A stretch of 21,561 nt of DNA. Origin: CALACW01 sp002431305. GTDB lineage: Bacteria; Bacillota; Clostridia; Oscillospirales; Acutalibacteraceae. The translations under genes were made by a program, and so were the position numbers. Below, piece by piece: positions 8,391 to 15,967 of the stretch. Location of the stretch: the NCBI GenBank assembly GCA_937890355.1, contig CALACW010000146.1, positions 1-21,561 of the forward strand, given 5' to 3'. Every line of letters begins with the position of its first letter. Within the stretch, counting starts at the first letter, position 1. The notes under the pieces are model-generated. The model ran no database searches, was not told the DNA's origin, and was given only the letters and a program-made list of their open reading frames with translations.

Positions 8391-8485
8391 AAACACCGCC
8401 CCGTAAAACTTACTTGTGTATTATTATGATAAAAAACAAAGATTTATTACTTTATCTGAATTTTCAAATGTAAAAACAAAAAAAC

Positions 8486-8522
8486 TTCGGCTGAAATAGG
8501 ACTGCTCTCTGTTTCAGCCGAA
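8486..8522. repeat. hairpin flanking the ATPase gene, left copy
   Basis: A 14-bp stem (8486-8499 with 8509-8522, one G-T pair) closes on the 9-base loop GACTGCTCT. An A-rich tract precedes it and an AT-rich tract follows. It sits between divergently transcribed genes, so neither neighbour needs it as a terminator. It is related to 9827-9869, where the loop is reverse-complemented. Confidence 0.7.
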
Positions 8523-8529
8523 ATATTTA

Positions 8530-8559
8530 TTGACTTTCAGGGAAAAAATAATATATAAT
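8530..8559 (+). promoter_or_regulatory. sigma-A type promoter of the ATPase gene
   Basis: -35 TTGACT (8530-8535), an 18-base spacer and a perfect -10 TATAAT (8554-8559). It lies 30 bases before the ATG and immediately after the left flanking hairpin. Confidence 0.7.
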
Positions 8560-8588
8560 AAAGATGAAATATTCTCGGAAGGTGCATT

Positions 8589-9818
8589 ATGGGATATATC
8601 AGCAGACATATTGAACAGCATATAACGCTTCTTTCAAAAACATGGTCCGCAATACTTCTGACCGGACCGAGGCAGTCGGGCAAAACCACCATGCTCAAAA
8701 ACCTCGCCGAAAAGGAAAACATTGGACGAAAATACATTTCTCTCGACGATTTAACGGTGCGGGAAACGGCAAAAAACGACCCGAAGCTGTTTTTAGAGCT
8801 TTATGCCCCGCCGGTCATTATCGATGAGATTCAGTATGCCCCCGAATTGTTCACGTATATAAAAATTTATGTTGACGCGCACCATAATCCCGGCGATTTC
8901 TGGCTCACCGGCTCACAGATATTCAGATTAATGCACGGCGTGCAGGAATCTCTTGCGGGACGGGTCGCGCTTTTGCACATGTCGCCGTTGTCACAGCGGG
9001 AGATAACAAACTCTCCGCCGCGCCCGTTTACTGCGGATTTTAACGCGCTTTTATCCGACAGCAGAGAGATAAAACCCGTTTCGGCTGTCAAGATGTACGA
9101 GCGGATATGGAACGGCTGTATGCCGGGCATGATCAGCGGGGATTACACAGACAGAAATATATTCTATTCGTCGTATCTGTCAACATATATCGAACGCGAT
9201 GTCCGCGAACTTTCGGGCGCGATAGACGCTTTGAAATTCTCAAAATTTATCACCGCCGCCGCGGCGCGGGCTTCTCAGCTTGTAAATTATAAAGCGATGG
9301 CGGACGACGCGGATATAGACCAGGTCACGGCGAAATCGTGGCTTAGTATCCTCGAAACGCTCGGAATCGTCTTTCTTCTGCACCCGTATTCGAATAACGT
9401 ATTAAAACGGACAATTAAGACTCCGAAGCTGTATTTTTATGATACGGGGCTTGTATGCTATCTTACAAAATGGTCGTCGCCCGAAGTCGCGTTGAGCGGG
9501 GCGATGAGCGGGGCACTTCTTGAAAACTTCACCGTTTCCGAGATAATGAAAAGCTATCAGAATGCCGGACTCGAACCGTATATCAATTATTACCGCGACC
9601 GCGACGCGAAGGAAATCGACGTAATAATCGAAGGCGACGGCAGACTGTGCCCTCTGGAAATTAAGAAAACAGCTTCTCCCGACAGAAGAATTACAAACAC
9701 TTTTAAAATTATAGACAAGTCTCCGCTCACTCTCGGCACCTCGGCGGTTCTCTGCCTTGCCGATACGCTCGGCGCGTTTGACCGGGATAATCTCATTGTA
9801 CCGATTTGGTTAATATAA
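8589..9818 (+). CDS. AAA+ ATPase with C-terminal DUF4143 domain
   Basis: 409 residues, the usual size for this family. Walker A is GPRQSGKTT (Lys32). Walker B is PVIIDEIQ (Asp79-Glu80). GSQIFRLMHGVQESLAGRV fits the sensor/arginine region. The C-terminal DUF4143 part shows YFYDTGLVCYL, then GALLENFTVSEIMK and a nuclease-like pattern with Glu342-x-Asp344 and Glu357-x-Lys359 (CPLEIKK), reminiscent of a PD-(D/E)xK fold; activity is unproven. Such ATPases are common in anaerobes, spread readily and have no agreed role; defence or toxin-like roles have been suggested. GGAAGGTG lies 5 bases before ATG. It is on the opposite strand from both neighbouring operons and is bounded by related hairpins, which suggests it arrived as a cassette. 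Confidence 0.9.
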   Translation: MGYISRHIEQHITLLSKTWSAILLTGPRQSGKTTMLKNLAEKENIGRKYISLDDLTVRETAKNDPKLFLELYAPPVIIDEIQYAPELFTYIKIYVDAHHNPGDFWLTGSQIFRLMHGVQESLAGRVALLHMSPLSQREITNSPPRPFTADFNALLSDSREIKPVSAVKMYERIWNGCMPGMISGDYTDRNIFYSSYLSTYIERDVRELSGAIDALKFSKFITAAAARASQLVNYKAMADDADIDQVTAKSWLSILETLGIVFLLHPYSNNVLKRTIKTPKLYFYDTGLVCYLTKWSSPEVALSGAMSGALLENFTVSEIMKSYQNAGLEPYINYYRDRDAKEIDVIIEGDGRLCPLEIKKTASPDRRITNTFKIIDKSPLTLGTSAVLCLADTLGAFDRDNLIVPIWLI

Positions 9819-9826
9819 AAACAAAA

Positions 9827-9869
9827 AATTTCGGCTAAAATAGAAAGCAGTCCTATTTTAGCCGAAATT
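9827..9869. terminator. hairpin/terminator flanking the ATPase gene, right copy
   Basis: Perfect 17-bp stem (9827-9843 with 9853-9869), 9-base loop AAAGCAGTC and a T-rich tail. It starts 9 bases after the ATPase stop and can terminate it. The loop is the reverse complement (8 of 9) of the loop in the left hairpin 8486-8522, while the A-rich left and T-rich right flanks are in the same orientation. Confidence 0.8.
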
Positions 9870-9897
9870 TTTATTAATTAATTCAAAATATCAAAAA

Positions 9898-9923
9898 AAG
9901 ACGGAAGCTGCTGCCTCCGTCTT
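9898..9923 (-). terminator. intrinsic terminator of the hrcA-dnaJ operon
   Basis: Stem of 9898-9905 with 9916-9923 (AAGACGGA/TCCGTCTT). On the minus strand a run of seven or more T follows. It lies 14 bases beyond the dnaJ stop. Confidence 0.75.
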
Positions 9924-9936
9924 AAATTATTATAAT

Positions 9937-11139
9937 TTACTTTTTCTTTTTGCCGAAAAAGCCTTTCCTTTCAGACTCGGCGCTCGCCGCGGCCGCGGGA
10001 TTTGCACTCGCGGAAAACGGATTCTTCTTGCCCGAAAGACTGTCGAATTCTCTTAAAAGCTCTTTCTGCTTCTGGGTAAGCTGTCTGGGAACCTCGACGA
10101 TAATTCTTATGAGCATATCGCCTTTACCGCGCTGGTTGAGCATCTGAATACCCTTGTCCTTTATCTTGAACACGTCTCCGCTCTGCGTTCCCGCGGGAAG
10201 CGTGTACTTAATTTTACCGTCGAGCGTGGGGACGAGAAGTTCGTCGCCCAAAGCCGCCTGAACAAACGACACGGTGACGTCGCACCATATATTATATCCG
10301 TCGCGTTCAAAGAACGGATGCGGACGTACGTTTACTCCGACTCTCAAATCGCCGGCGGGACCTCCGTTGATGCCCTTGTTGCCCTGACCTCTGACGTTTA
10401 CGGCCTGGCGGTCGTTAATGCCCGCGGGTATGTCAACGTCAATTTTAACGGGACGGCGAATCATGCCCTTGCCCTTACATCTCGGGCAGGGGGATGTAAC
10501 TATGGTTCCCTTGCCGCCGCAGCGCGGGCAGACTTTAGTTGAGGATATAACTCCGAACGGAGTGCGCTGCTGTGTATTTATCTGACCCTTGCCCTTACAG
10601 TCGGGACACGTCTGAGTAGTCGAACCCTTTGCCGCGCCGGTGCCGGAGCACTGGTCGCATACCTCAATACGGTGAACCTCAACAGTTTTTCTGCATCCCT
10701 TAGCCGCCTCTTCAAACGAAATGGAAACATTCGTCTGAATATCGCTTCCTCGCTGGGGTGCATTGGGATTGGCAGAGGATCTTGAAGCCCCGCCGAATCC
10801 GCCGCCGAAAAAGCTCGAGAATATATCGCCCAAATCGAAGTCCATTCCGCCGTCGAATCCGCCGCCGAATCCGCCGCCGCCGAATCCGCCTGAGCCCGCG
10901 CCGTAGTTCGGGTCTACGCCTGCATGACCGAATCTGTCATACTTGGCCTTTTTCTCACTGTCGGACAGAACCTCATAAGCCTCATTGATTTCCTTGAACT
11001 TAGCTTCTGCGTTTTTGTCGCCGGGGTTGAGGTCAGGATGGTACTTTTTCGCCATCTGTCTGTATGCTTTTTTAATATCGGCCTCGCTCGCGTCCTTGGA
11101 AACGCCGAGCACCTCGTAATAATCTCTTTTATCCGCCAT
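9937..11139 (-). CDS. dnaJ: Chaperone protein DnaJ
   Basis: Hsp40 co-chaperone that delivers substrates to DnaK and stimulates its ATPase. 400 residues. J domain at residues 1-70 with HPD at 34-36. Gly/Phe-rich region at about 75-125 (repeated GGFGGG). Four CxxCxGxG zinc-binding repeats follow (CDQCSGTG, CPDCKGKG, CPRCGGKG, CPRCKGKG), then the substrate-binding and dimerisation domains. The last 30 or so residues (Ala/Ser-rich, ending GFFGKKKK) are an extension beyond the usual 370-380. AAGGA lies 8-9 bases before ATG. It follows dnaK after 92 bases and closes the operon. Confidence 0.97.
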   Translation of the reverse strand: MADKRDYYEVLGVSKDASEADIKKAYRQMAKKYHPDLNPGDKNAEAKFKEINEAYEVLSDSEKKAKYDRFGHAGVDPNYGAGSGGFGGGGFGGGFDGGMDFDLGDIFSSFFGGGFGGASRSSANPNAPQRGSDIQTNVSISFEEAAKGCRKTVEVHRIEVCDQCSGTGAAKGSTTQTCPDCKGKGQINTQQRTPFGVISSTKVCPRCGGKGTIVTSPCPRCKGKGMIRRPVKIDVDIPAGINDRQAVNVRGQGNKGINGGPAGDLRVGVNVRPHPFFERDGYNIWCDVTVSFVQAALGDELLVPTLDGKIKYTLPAGTQSGDVFKIKDKGIQMLNQRGKGDMLIRIIVEVPRQLTQKQKELLREFDSLSGKKNPFSASANPAAAASAESERKGFFGKKKK

Positions 11140-11231
11140 ATATGTTTCCTTCCGATCTCATAAACGGGATCACTGTATTTACCGAACGTACCCCACCCCA
11201 AAACGGAGTGAGGTAACGATTTGCTTAATAA

Positions 11232-13082
11232 TTACTCGTTTACGTCGGTGTACGGAGTATCGTAATATCCGTCGGCTCCGGGAGCGGACTGACCGCCCGT
11301 CTGCTGATTGGTTTCAAAATCCTGCTCACCCGGCTGACCTGCAGGCTCCTGCGCCGCCTTGTAGAGCTTCTCGGAAACAGCGTAGAAATCCTTTTCGAGT
11401 TCTTCCTGTTTGGACTTGATAAGATTGAGATCCTGACCCTTAAGAGCCTCTTTAAGAGCGTCAATCTTTGTCTCAAGCGAACTCTTCTCTTCCGGAGTGA
11501 ACTTGTCGCCGCTTTCGGAGATTATCTTCTCGCTCTGGTAAACCATCTGGTCTGCCGCGTTTCTTATATCAAGCTCTTCCTTACGTTTCTTGTCTTCCTC
11601 TGCGAACTGCTCAGCCTCGCGTACAGCCTTGTCAATATCCTCCTTTGACATATTGGTCGAGGACGTGATTGCAATGGACTGCTCCTTGCCGGTACCGAGA
11701 TCCTTAGCGGAAACGTGTACGATACCGTTAGCGTCGATATCGAACGTTACTTCAATCTGCGGCGTGCCTCTTTTTGCGGGAAGAATACCGTCAAGGTGGA
11801 ATACGCCGAGGGTCTTGTTATCCTTTGCAAATTCTCTCTCGCCCTGGAGAACGTGAACCTCAACGGAGGTCTGATTGTCCGCGGCGGTGGAGAATATCTG
11901 ACTCTTCTTAGTGGGGATAGTGGTGTTTCTCTCTATAATCTTGGTGCATACGCCGCCGAGAGTTTCAATACCCAATGACAGGGGCGTAACGTCAAGAAGA
12001 AGCATACCCTCAACTTCGCCGCCCATAACGCCTGCCTGAATAGCGGCGCCTATTGCAACGCACTCATCGGGGTTGATACCCTTGAAGGGCTCTTTGCCTG
12101 TGAATGATTTGATAGCTTCCTGAACAGCGGGAATTCTCGAAGAACCGCCGACCATAAGAACCTTGTCGATATCGCTGATTTTAAGACCGGAGTCCGAAAT
12201 AGCCTGACGTACGGGTCCCATGGTAGCCTCTACGAGGTCTGCGGTCAGTTCATTGAATTTAGCTCTGGTAAGAGTCATCTCAAGATGCTTCGGACCTGCT
12301 GCATCCGCGGTGATGAAGGGAAGGCTTATTGTAGAGGTTGTAACGCCGGAAAGCTCAATTTTAGCTTTTTCGGCCGCCTCTTTAAGTCTCTGCATAGCCA
12401 TCTTGTCGCCTCTGAGGTCGACTCCGTCGGATTTCTTGAATTCGTCTGCAATCCAGTTGATAATTCTCTGGTCAAAGTCGTCGCCGCCGAGTCTGTTATT
12501 ACCTGCGGTAGCGAGAACCTCCTGAACGCCGTCGCCCATTTCAATAATTGAAACATCGAACGTACCGCCGCCGAGGTCGTAAACCATGATCTTCTGATCG
12601 TTTTCTTTATCAATACCGTATGCGAGCGCGGCAGCCGTAGGCTCGTTTATAATTCTCTTAACATCAAGTCCGGCAATCTTGCCCGCGTCCTTGGTAGCCT
12701 GACGCTGTGCGTCGGTGAAGTATGCGGGAACGGTGATAACAGCCTCGCTTACCTTGCTGCCGAGGTAGCTCTCTGCGTCCGATTTCAGTTTCTGAAGAAT
12801 CATAGCCGAAATTTCCTGGGGAGTGTATTTTTTATCGTCGATTGTAACATGATAATCGGAACCCATCTGTCTCTTAATTGAAGAAACGGTGTGGTCGGGA
12901 TTGGTAATGGCCTGACGTTTTGCAACCTGACCTACCATTCTCTCGCCGTTCTTACCGAATGCAACTACCGACGGTGTGGTTCTTGCTCCCTCCGCGTTGG
13001 GGATAACTACGGGCTCTCCGCCTTCGATAACCGCTACGCATGAATTTGTTGTACCTAAGTCAATACCTATAACCTTTGACAT
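11232..13082 (-). CDS. dnaK: Molecular chaperone DnaK (Hsp70)
   Basis: ATP-driven cytoplasmic chaperone that folds and protects proteins. 616 residues, normal for Firmicutes. It opens with MSKVIGIDLGTTNSCVAV (phosphate 1 loop). IINEPTAAALAYG and VYDLGGGTFDVSI are the signature ATPase motifs, and VLMVGGSSRIPAVQ is the third. The interdomain linker and substrate cleft begin at LLLDVTPLSLGIETLGG. A helical lid and a Gly/Gln-rich tail follow. A strong ribosome-binding site, AAAGGAGAT, precedes ATG. The 68-base gap to grpE holds a small hairpin, ACGGC-loop-GCCGT (13126-13139), which could influence mRNA processing. Confidence 0.98.
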   Translation of the reverse strand: MSKVIGIDLGTTNSCVAVIEGGEPVVIPNAEGARTTPSVVAFGKNGERMVGQVAKRQAITNPDHTVSSIKRQMGSDYHVTIDDKKYTPQEISAMILQKLKSDAESYLGSKVSEAVITVPAYFTDAQRQATKDAGKIAGLDVKRIINEPTAAALAYGIDKENDQKIMVYDLGGGTFDVSIIEMGDGVQEVLATAGNNRLGGDDFDQRIINWIADEFKKSDGVDLRGDKMAMQRLKEAAEKAKIELSGVTTSTISLPFITADAAGPKHLEMTLTRAKFNELTADLVEATMGPVRQAISDSGLKISDIDKVLMVGGSSRIPAVQEAIKSFTGKEPFKGINPDECVAIGAAIQAGVMGGEVEGMLLLDVTPLSLGIETLGGVCTKIIERNTTIPTKKSQIFSTAADNQTSVEVHVLQGEREFAKDNKTLGVFHLDGILPAKRGTPQIEVTFDIDANGIVHVSAKDLGTGKEQSIAITSSTNMSKEDIDKAVREAEQFAEEDKKRKEELDIRNAADQMVYQSEKIISESGDKFTPEEKSSLETKIDALKEALKGQDLNLIKSKQEELEKDFYAVSEKLYKAAQEPAGQPGEQDFETNQQTGGQSAPGADGYYDTPYTDVNE

Positions 13083-13150
13083 AATTAACTATCTCCTTTA
13101 ACGAGTAAAAATCTTGTTTATATTGACGGCTTTCGCCGTATTAAGCGTTT

Positions 13151-13738
13151 TCAATTTGCAACCTTGACGGTCGCGGGTCTTAAAACTTTATCGCCCATTT
13201 TATAGCCTTTCATAAACACATCGGCTATAACGTTTTCGCCGAGATTCTCGTCGTCTACATGCATAACGCCGTTGTGCATATTCGGATCGAATCCATCGCC
13301 CGTCTCGCCGAAGCTCTCAACCCCGAGGCTCTTCATCGCCTCTGTGAGCTGGGTGAATATCATATCGATACCCTTTTTATAAGTTTCGAAATCGGGCTGT
13401 TCGGTCTTTTCCGCTCTCTCGAAATTATCGATAACCGGGAGAAGCTTCATGACTATTTCACTCTTTGAATCTGAGTAAATGGCCTCTTTTTCCTTCTGAG
13501 TACGTTTTCTGTAATTGTCGTACTCTGCAAGCGTTCTCAGCAGTTTGTCGTTAACCTGCGAAAGCTGGTTTCTTATATTTTCAATCTCCGAATCAAGAGA
13601 ATCCTTTTCGCCGTCGGAATTCGTTTCCTTTTCGGCTTCTTCGGGCTTTTCGGATTCTGTCTTTTTATCCGTCTGATTTTCCTGAGTTTCTTTTACTTTT
13701 TTATTTTTGGTCTTATCTGACTTTTTAGCCTCTGCCAT
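13151..13738 (-). CDS. grpE: Nucleotide exchange factor GrpE
   Basis: Dimeric exchange factor that releases ADP from DnaK. 195 residues from ATG 13738. The N-terminal 55 residues are Lys/Glu-rich and disordered. A long helical region follows (EIENIRNQLSQVNDKLLRTLAEYDNYRKRT), then the beta domain with GDGFDPNMHNGVMHV and a KGYKMGDKVLRPATVKVA ending that is diagnostic for GrpE. An in-frame GTG lies at 13747, but AGGGTGA is better placed for ATG 13738. It lies 20 bases after hrcA and upstream of dnaK in the same transcription unit. Confidence 0.96.
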   Translation of the reverse strand: MAEAKKSDKTKNKKVKETQENQTDKKTESEKPEEAEKETNSDGEKDSLDSEIENIRNQLSQVNDKLLRTLAEYDNYRKRTQKEKEAIYSDSKSEIVMKLLPVIDNFERAEKTEQPDFETYKKGIDMIFTQLTEAMKSLGVESFGETGDGFDPNMHNGVMHVDDENLGENVIADVFMKGYKMGDKVLRPATVKVAN

Positions 13739-13758
13739 TGCCGTCACCCTGTTTCCTT

Positions 13759-14778
13759 TTATTCTTCGATAGCCTGCGATAATGCTCTGCCTACAAGCTC
13801 TGAGGTAAACTTAAGACACGGTATAAGCCGTGAATAATCGCTTCTCAGCGAACTTATTACCGCAAGCGAACCTACCTGCCGTCCGAGAACCGAATAGCCG
13901 ACGGTCATAACCGACGTATTTTCAAGTTCTCTGTACCTGTTCTCTCTGCCGAGCGTAACGCGTACGCCGTCGGACGGGGAGGAAAGAACTCTCGCAAGCG
14001 CGTCCGTGTGCTTCATAAATTCCATAACCGAATGAGCGTCCGAATCGAATCCGTCGAGATACAAAAGATTTGACTCTCCGCAAGTGATTATCTGACTCTG
14101 CGAAGCCTCCGAAACAAGCACCCTGAGCGTTACCATAAGCGGAAGCATCGCTATCATTTTGTCTCCGAGCGAAGCGGTTATACTTTGAATCGCACCGGCT
14201 GTAAGTTCGTCCGTTCGTCTGCCGATGAAACACGAACCGGCAATTGAATAAAAAAGCTGAACCATGTTCATGTCAAGCGGGACGCTGCATTTGCATATCG
14301 AACTCTTGACAACACCGGTGGAAATCATCATCACAACAAGCGCGGTGTAATTTCCGACGGGGACAATCTCGACTCTGCGAATGACTGCCTGCGAATCGAA
14401 CGGAGTTGACATCGCGGCGGCGCATCCCGTAATCGACGAGAGAATCCGTCCGGCCTGTTCGAGAATCTTAACCGGGTCGCCGAGAGTCATATCAAATCGG
14501 CTCTCGATACGGAATCTGTCAGCGTTGCTTAACTCAGCGGGATTTATAAGATTGTCGAGATAATATCTCAAACCTCTCTGCGTGGGCATACGTCCCGCCG
14601 ACGTGTGGGGCTGGTCGAGCAGACCCATCGCCGAAAGTTCCGCCATTTCGTTACGGACGGTAGCCGACGAAACCGCAAGTGCTGAACAAAGAACCGAGGA
14701 ACCTACCGGTTCGCCCGAGGCAATATAGCGCTCGACAATGAGGGCTAACAGCTTCCTTTTTCTTTGTGATAATTCCAT
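13759..14778 (-). CDS. hrcA: Heat-inducible transcription repressor HrcA
   Basis: Repressor of class I heat-shock genes that binds CIRCE. 339 residues. The N-terminal winged helix covers about residues 1-70 (SQRKRKLLALIVERYIASGEPVGSS in parts, SSATVRNEMAELSAMGLL, PHTSAGRMPTQRGLRYYLD). A GAF-like domain and dimerisation region follow. The GTG at 14805 is in frame but would place the CIRCE inside the gene; GGAGG (14787-14791) sits 8 bases before ATG 14778 and 5 before ATG 14781, so one of these is the start. The operator at 14799-14825 makes the operon autoregulated. Confidence 0.97.
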   Translation of the reverse strand: MELSQRKRKLLALIVERYIASGEPVGSSVLCSALAVSSATVRNEMAELSAMGLLDQPHTSAGRMPTQRGLRYYLDNLINPAELSNADRFRIESRFDMTLGDPVKILEQAGRILSSITGCAAAMSTPFDSQAVIRRVEIVPVGNYTALVVMMISTGVVKSSICKCSVPLDMNMVQLFYSIAGSCFIGRRTDELTAGAIQSITASLGDKMIAMLPLMVTLRVLVSEASQSQIITCGESNLLYLDGFDSDAHSVMEFMKHTDALARVLSSPSDGVRVTLGRENRYRELENTSVMTVGYSVLGRQVGSLAVISSLRSDYSRLIPCLKFTSELVGRALSQAIEE

Positions 14779-14798
14779 CATGCTGACCTCCGTTTTGA

Positions 14799-14825
14799 TT
14801 AGCACTCACACTCTTGGAGTGCTAA
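14799..14825. promoter_or_regulatory. CIRCE operator (HrcA binding site), perfect
   Basis: TTAGCACTC (14799-14807), 9 bases, GAGTGCTAA (14817-14825). It matches the CIRCE consensus at all 18 arm positions. It covers the predicted transcription start and leader of hrcA-grpE-dnaK-dnaJ. Confidence 0.98.
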
Positions 14826-14836
14826 CCTTTATCTAT

Positions 14837-14865
14837 AATATAATACGTCGAGATGCTTTTGTCAA
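14837..14865 (-). promoter_or_regulatory. sigma-A promoter of the hrcA operon
   Basis: On the minus strand, a perfect -35 TTGACA (14860-14865), a 17-base spacer and -10 TATATT (14837-14842). Transcription should start around 14830, at the edge of the CIRCE operator. Confidence 0.85.
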
Positions 14866-14894
14866 TACTTTTTTCAAAAAAAATTAAAATTTTT

Positions 14895-14921
14895 TTGTCA
14901 TTCATCCGTTTTGAGTGCTAA
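14895..14921. promoter_or_regulatory. degenerate second CIRCE-like site
   Basis: TTGTCATTC (14895-14903), 9 bases, GAGTGCTAA (14913-14921). The right arm is perfect and the left matches 6 of 9, with the spacing of a true CIRCE. It lies about 30 bases upstream of the hrcA -35 element. HrcA binding is an inference. Confidence 0.5.
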
Positions 14922-14927
14922 TTACGT

Positions 14928-14964
14928 TTTTTTAAAAAAAATACGGCGGATGTTAAATCCGCCG
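14928..14964 (-). terminator. intrinsic terminator of the sugar-isomerase gene
   Basis: Stem CGGCGGA/TCCGCCG (14944-14950 with 14958-14964). On the minus strand a long T-run (14928-14941) follows. It lies 22 bases beyond the stop of the gene at 14986. Confidence 0.8.
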
Positions 14965-14985
14965 AATCGATATATCCGCAGTAAA

Positions 14986-15762
14986 TTATTTCTGAAGATT
15001 CTTCATATACTCCCACGATATTTCGCACGCCTTGAACGCGTCGCCGTCCGGCCACTCGTCGTCCTGTTCGTACATCACGTACGGCATTTCGAGTTCGCAA
15101 ACCGTATCGTAACATTTTTCAAGGTCAACAACGCCCTCGCCGAGCGGGACAAAGTGCTTTTTGCCATCGGAATCCCTTACATAATCCTTAAAATGAACAA
15201 CCTTGACTCTGCCCTTCATTTTCTTTAAAACCTCGCACGGGTCAAAACCGGCGTAATCAATCCACGCGACGTCGGGGATAAAATTGAAAAGCCCGGGGTC
15301 GGAGACGGATAAAATAATATCCATTATGCTCTCCCCGCCGTCAAAGGGCTTGAATTCGAAATCGTGATTATGATAGTTAAACGAAATACCGTTTTCCTTG
15401 TATTTTTTCGCCGCGGTTTCGAGTTTTTTAATTAAATCAATAAGCCCCTCGCGGTTTTCGCGCTCGTTTTCGGGTATCGAACCGAGACCTATCGCGTCAC
15501 ATCCTATCGTCTTGTGGTGCGCGATCATACCGCCGATGTCGCCGAGGATTGACTCGAGCGGTTTATGTGTAACGCACACGCGCATGTTATGCTTATCGAG
15601 AATTTCACGCTGTACTTCAGGCGCAATATCGCCTATTGCGGAAATCTGAACGTCGCGCACGCCCGCCTTTTCAAGTTTTTCGAGCGTCGAATCAAAATCC
15701 TCCGCCGTTTTTATGTAGTCCCTTAATGTGTAAAGCTGTATGCCCATAACCGGCTTTTTCAT
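14986..15762 (-). CDS. Sugar phosphate isomerase/epimerase family protein (xylose isomerase-like TIM barrel)
   Basis: 258 residues, the usual length for single-domain members. It starts MKKPVMGIQLYTLRDYI, typical of this family. Conserved metal/active-site patches are visible: YHNHDFEF, FIPDVAWIDYAG, VVHFKDYV and MYEQDDEW, giving the His/Asp/Glu set expected for a divalent-metal centre. The reaction is probably isomerisation or epimerisation of a sugar or cyclitol derivative; the substrate is not known. The open frame extends to 15810, but GGAGTGA lies just before ATG 15762 and the extra residues are not family-like. Its neighbour upstream is a Gfo/Idh/MocA oxidoreductase, a common partner in sugar or inositol catabolism, but each gene has its own promoter and terminator. 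Confidence 0.88.
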   Translation of the reverse strand: MKKPVMGIQLYTLRDYIKTAEDFDSTLEKLEKAGVRDVQISAIGDIAPEVQREILDKHNMRVCVTHKPLESILGDIGGMIAHHKTIGCDAIGLGSIPENERENREGLIDLIKKLETAAKKYKENGISFNYHNHDFEFKPFDGGESIMDIILSVSDPGLFNFIPDVAWIDYAGFDPCEVLKKMKGRVKVVHFKDYVRDSDGKKHFVPLGEGVVDLEKCYDTVCELEMPYVMYEQDDEWPDGDAFKACEISWEYMKNLQK

Positions 15763-15798
15763 TTTAATCACTCCGATATAAATAAAATATATATACAT

Positions 15799-15827
15799 AT
15801 TATATATCACAATTTCAAAATAGTAAA
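15799..15827 (-). promoter_or_regulatory. promoter of the sugar-isomerase gene
   Basis: On the minus strand, -35-like TTTACT (15822-15827), a 17-base spacer and a perfect -10 TATAAT (15799-15804). The -35 overlaps the outer end of the decayed repeat element at 15826. Confidence 0.55.
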
Positions 15828-15905
15828 CAATAATTTATCGTACAAATTTATTACAAAACGCAAACAAAATATACACTTCCGCATAAGATTTACGGCAATA
15901 TAAAT
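15826..15905. repeat. decayed, internally deleted copy of the 234-bp element
   Basis: AACAATAATTTATCG (15826-15840) matches the element's terminal repeat exactly. The next 35 or so bases resemble the outer part of copies A and B. CTTCCGCATAAGATT (from about 15877) then resembles the CTTCCCGCATGAGACT segment of copy C, skipping the palindromic arm. The far end is missing. The right limit is approximate. Confidence 0.55.
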
Positions 15906-15913
15906 AAAAAAAT

Positions 15914-15946
15914 ACCGTAAACCGTTTTAAAATCGCGGTTTACGGT
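15914..15946 (-). terminator. intrinsic terminator of the Gfo/Idh/MocA gene
   Basis: Perfect 11-bp stem ACCGTAAACCG (15914-15924) with 15936-15946 and an 11-base loop. On minus, T-rich sequence follows; T-rich sequence also follows on plus. Confidence 0.8.
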
Positions 15947-15967
15947 TTTTTAATATTAAAACAATAA

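Noticed and set aside
8391..8465. Sigma-E or sigma-A promoter before yabP
   Set aside because: CATAAT and AATACACA stretches exist but no matching -35 at proper spacing was found, so no promoter is called.
10780..10900. GC-rich tandem CCGCCGAATCCG-type repeat
   Set aside because: It is the coding sequence of the Gly/Phe-rich region of dnaJ, not an independent repeat or CRISPR.
11140..11231. Separate promoter or terminator between dnaK and dnaJ
   Set aside because: No convincing hexamer pair or stable hairpin with a T-run; the gap is treated as an operon-internal spacer.
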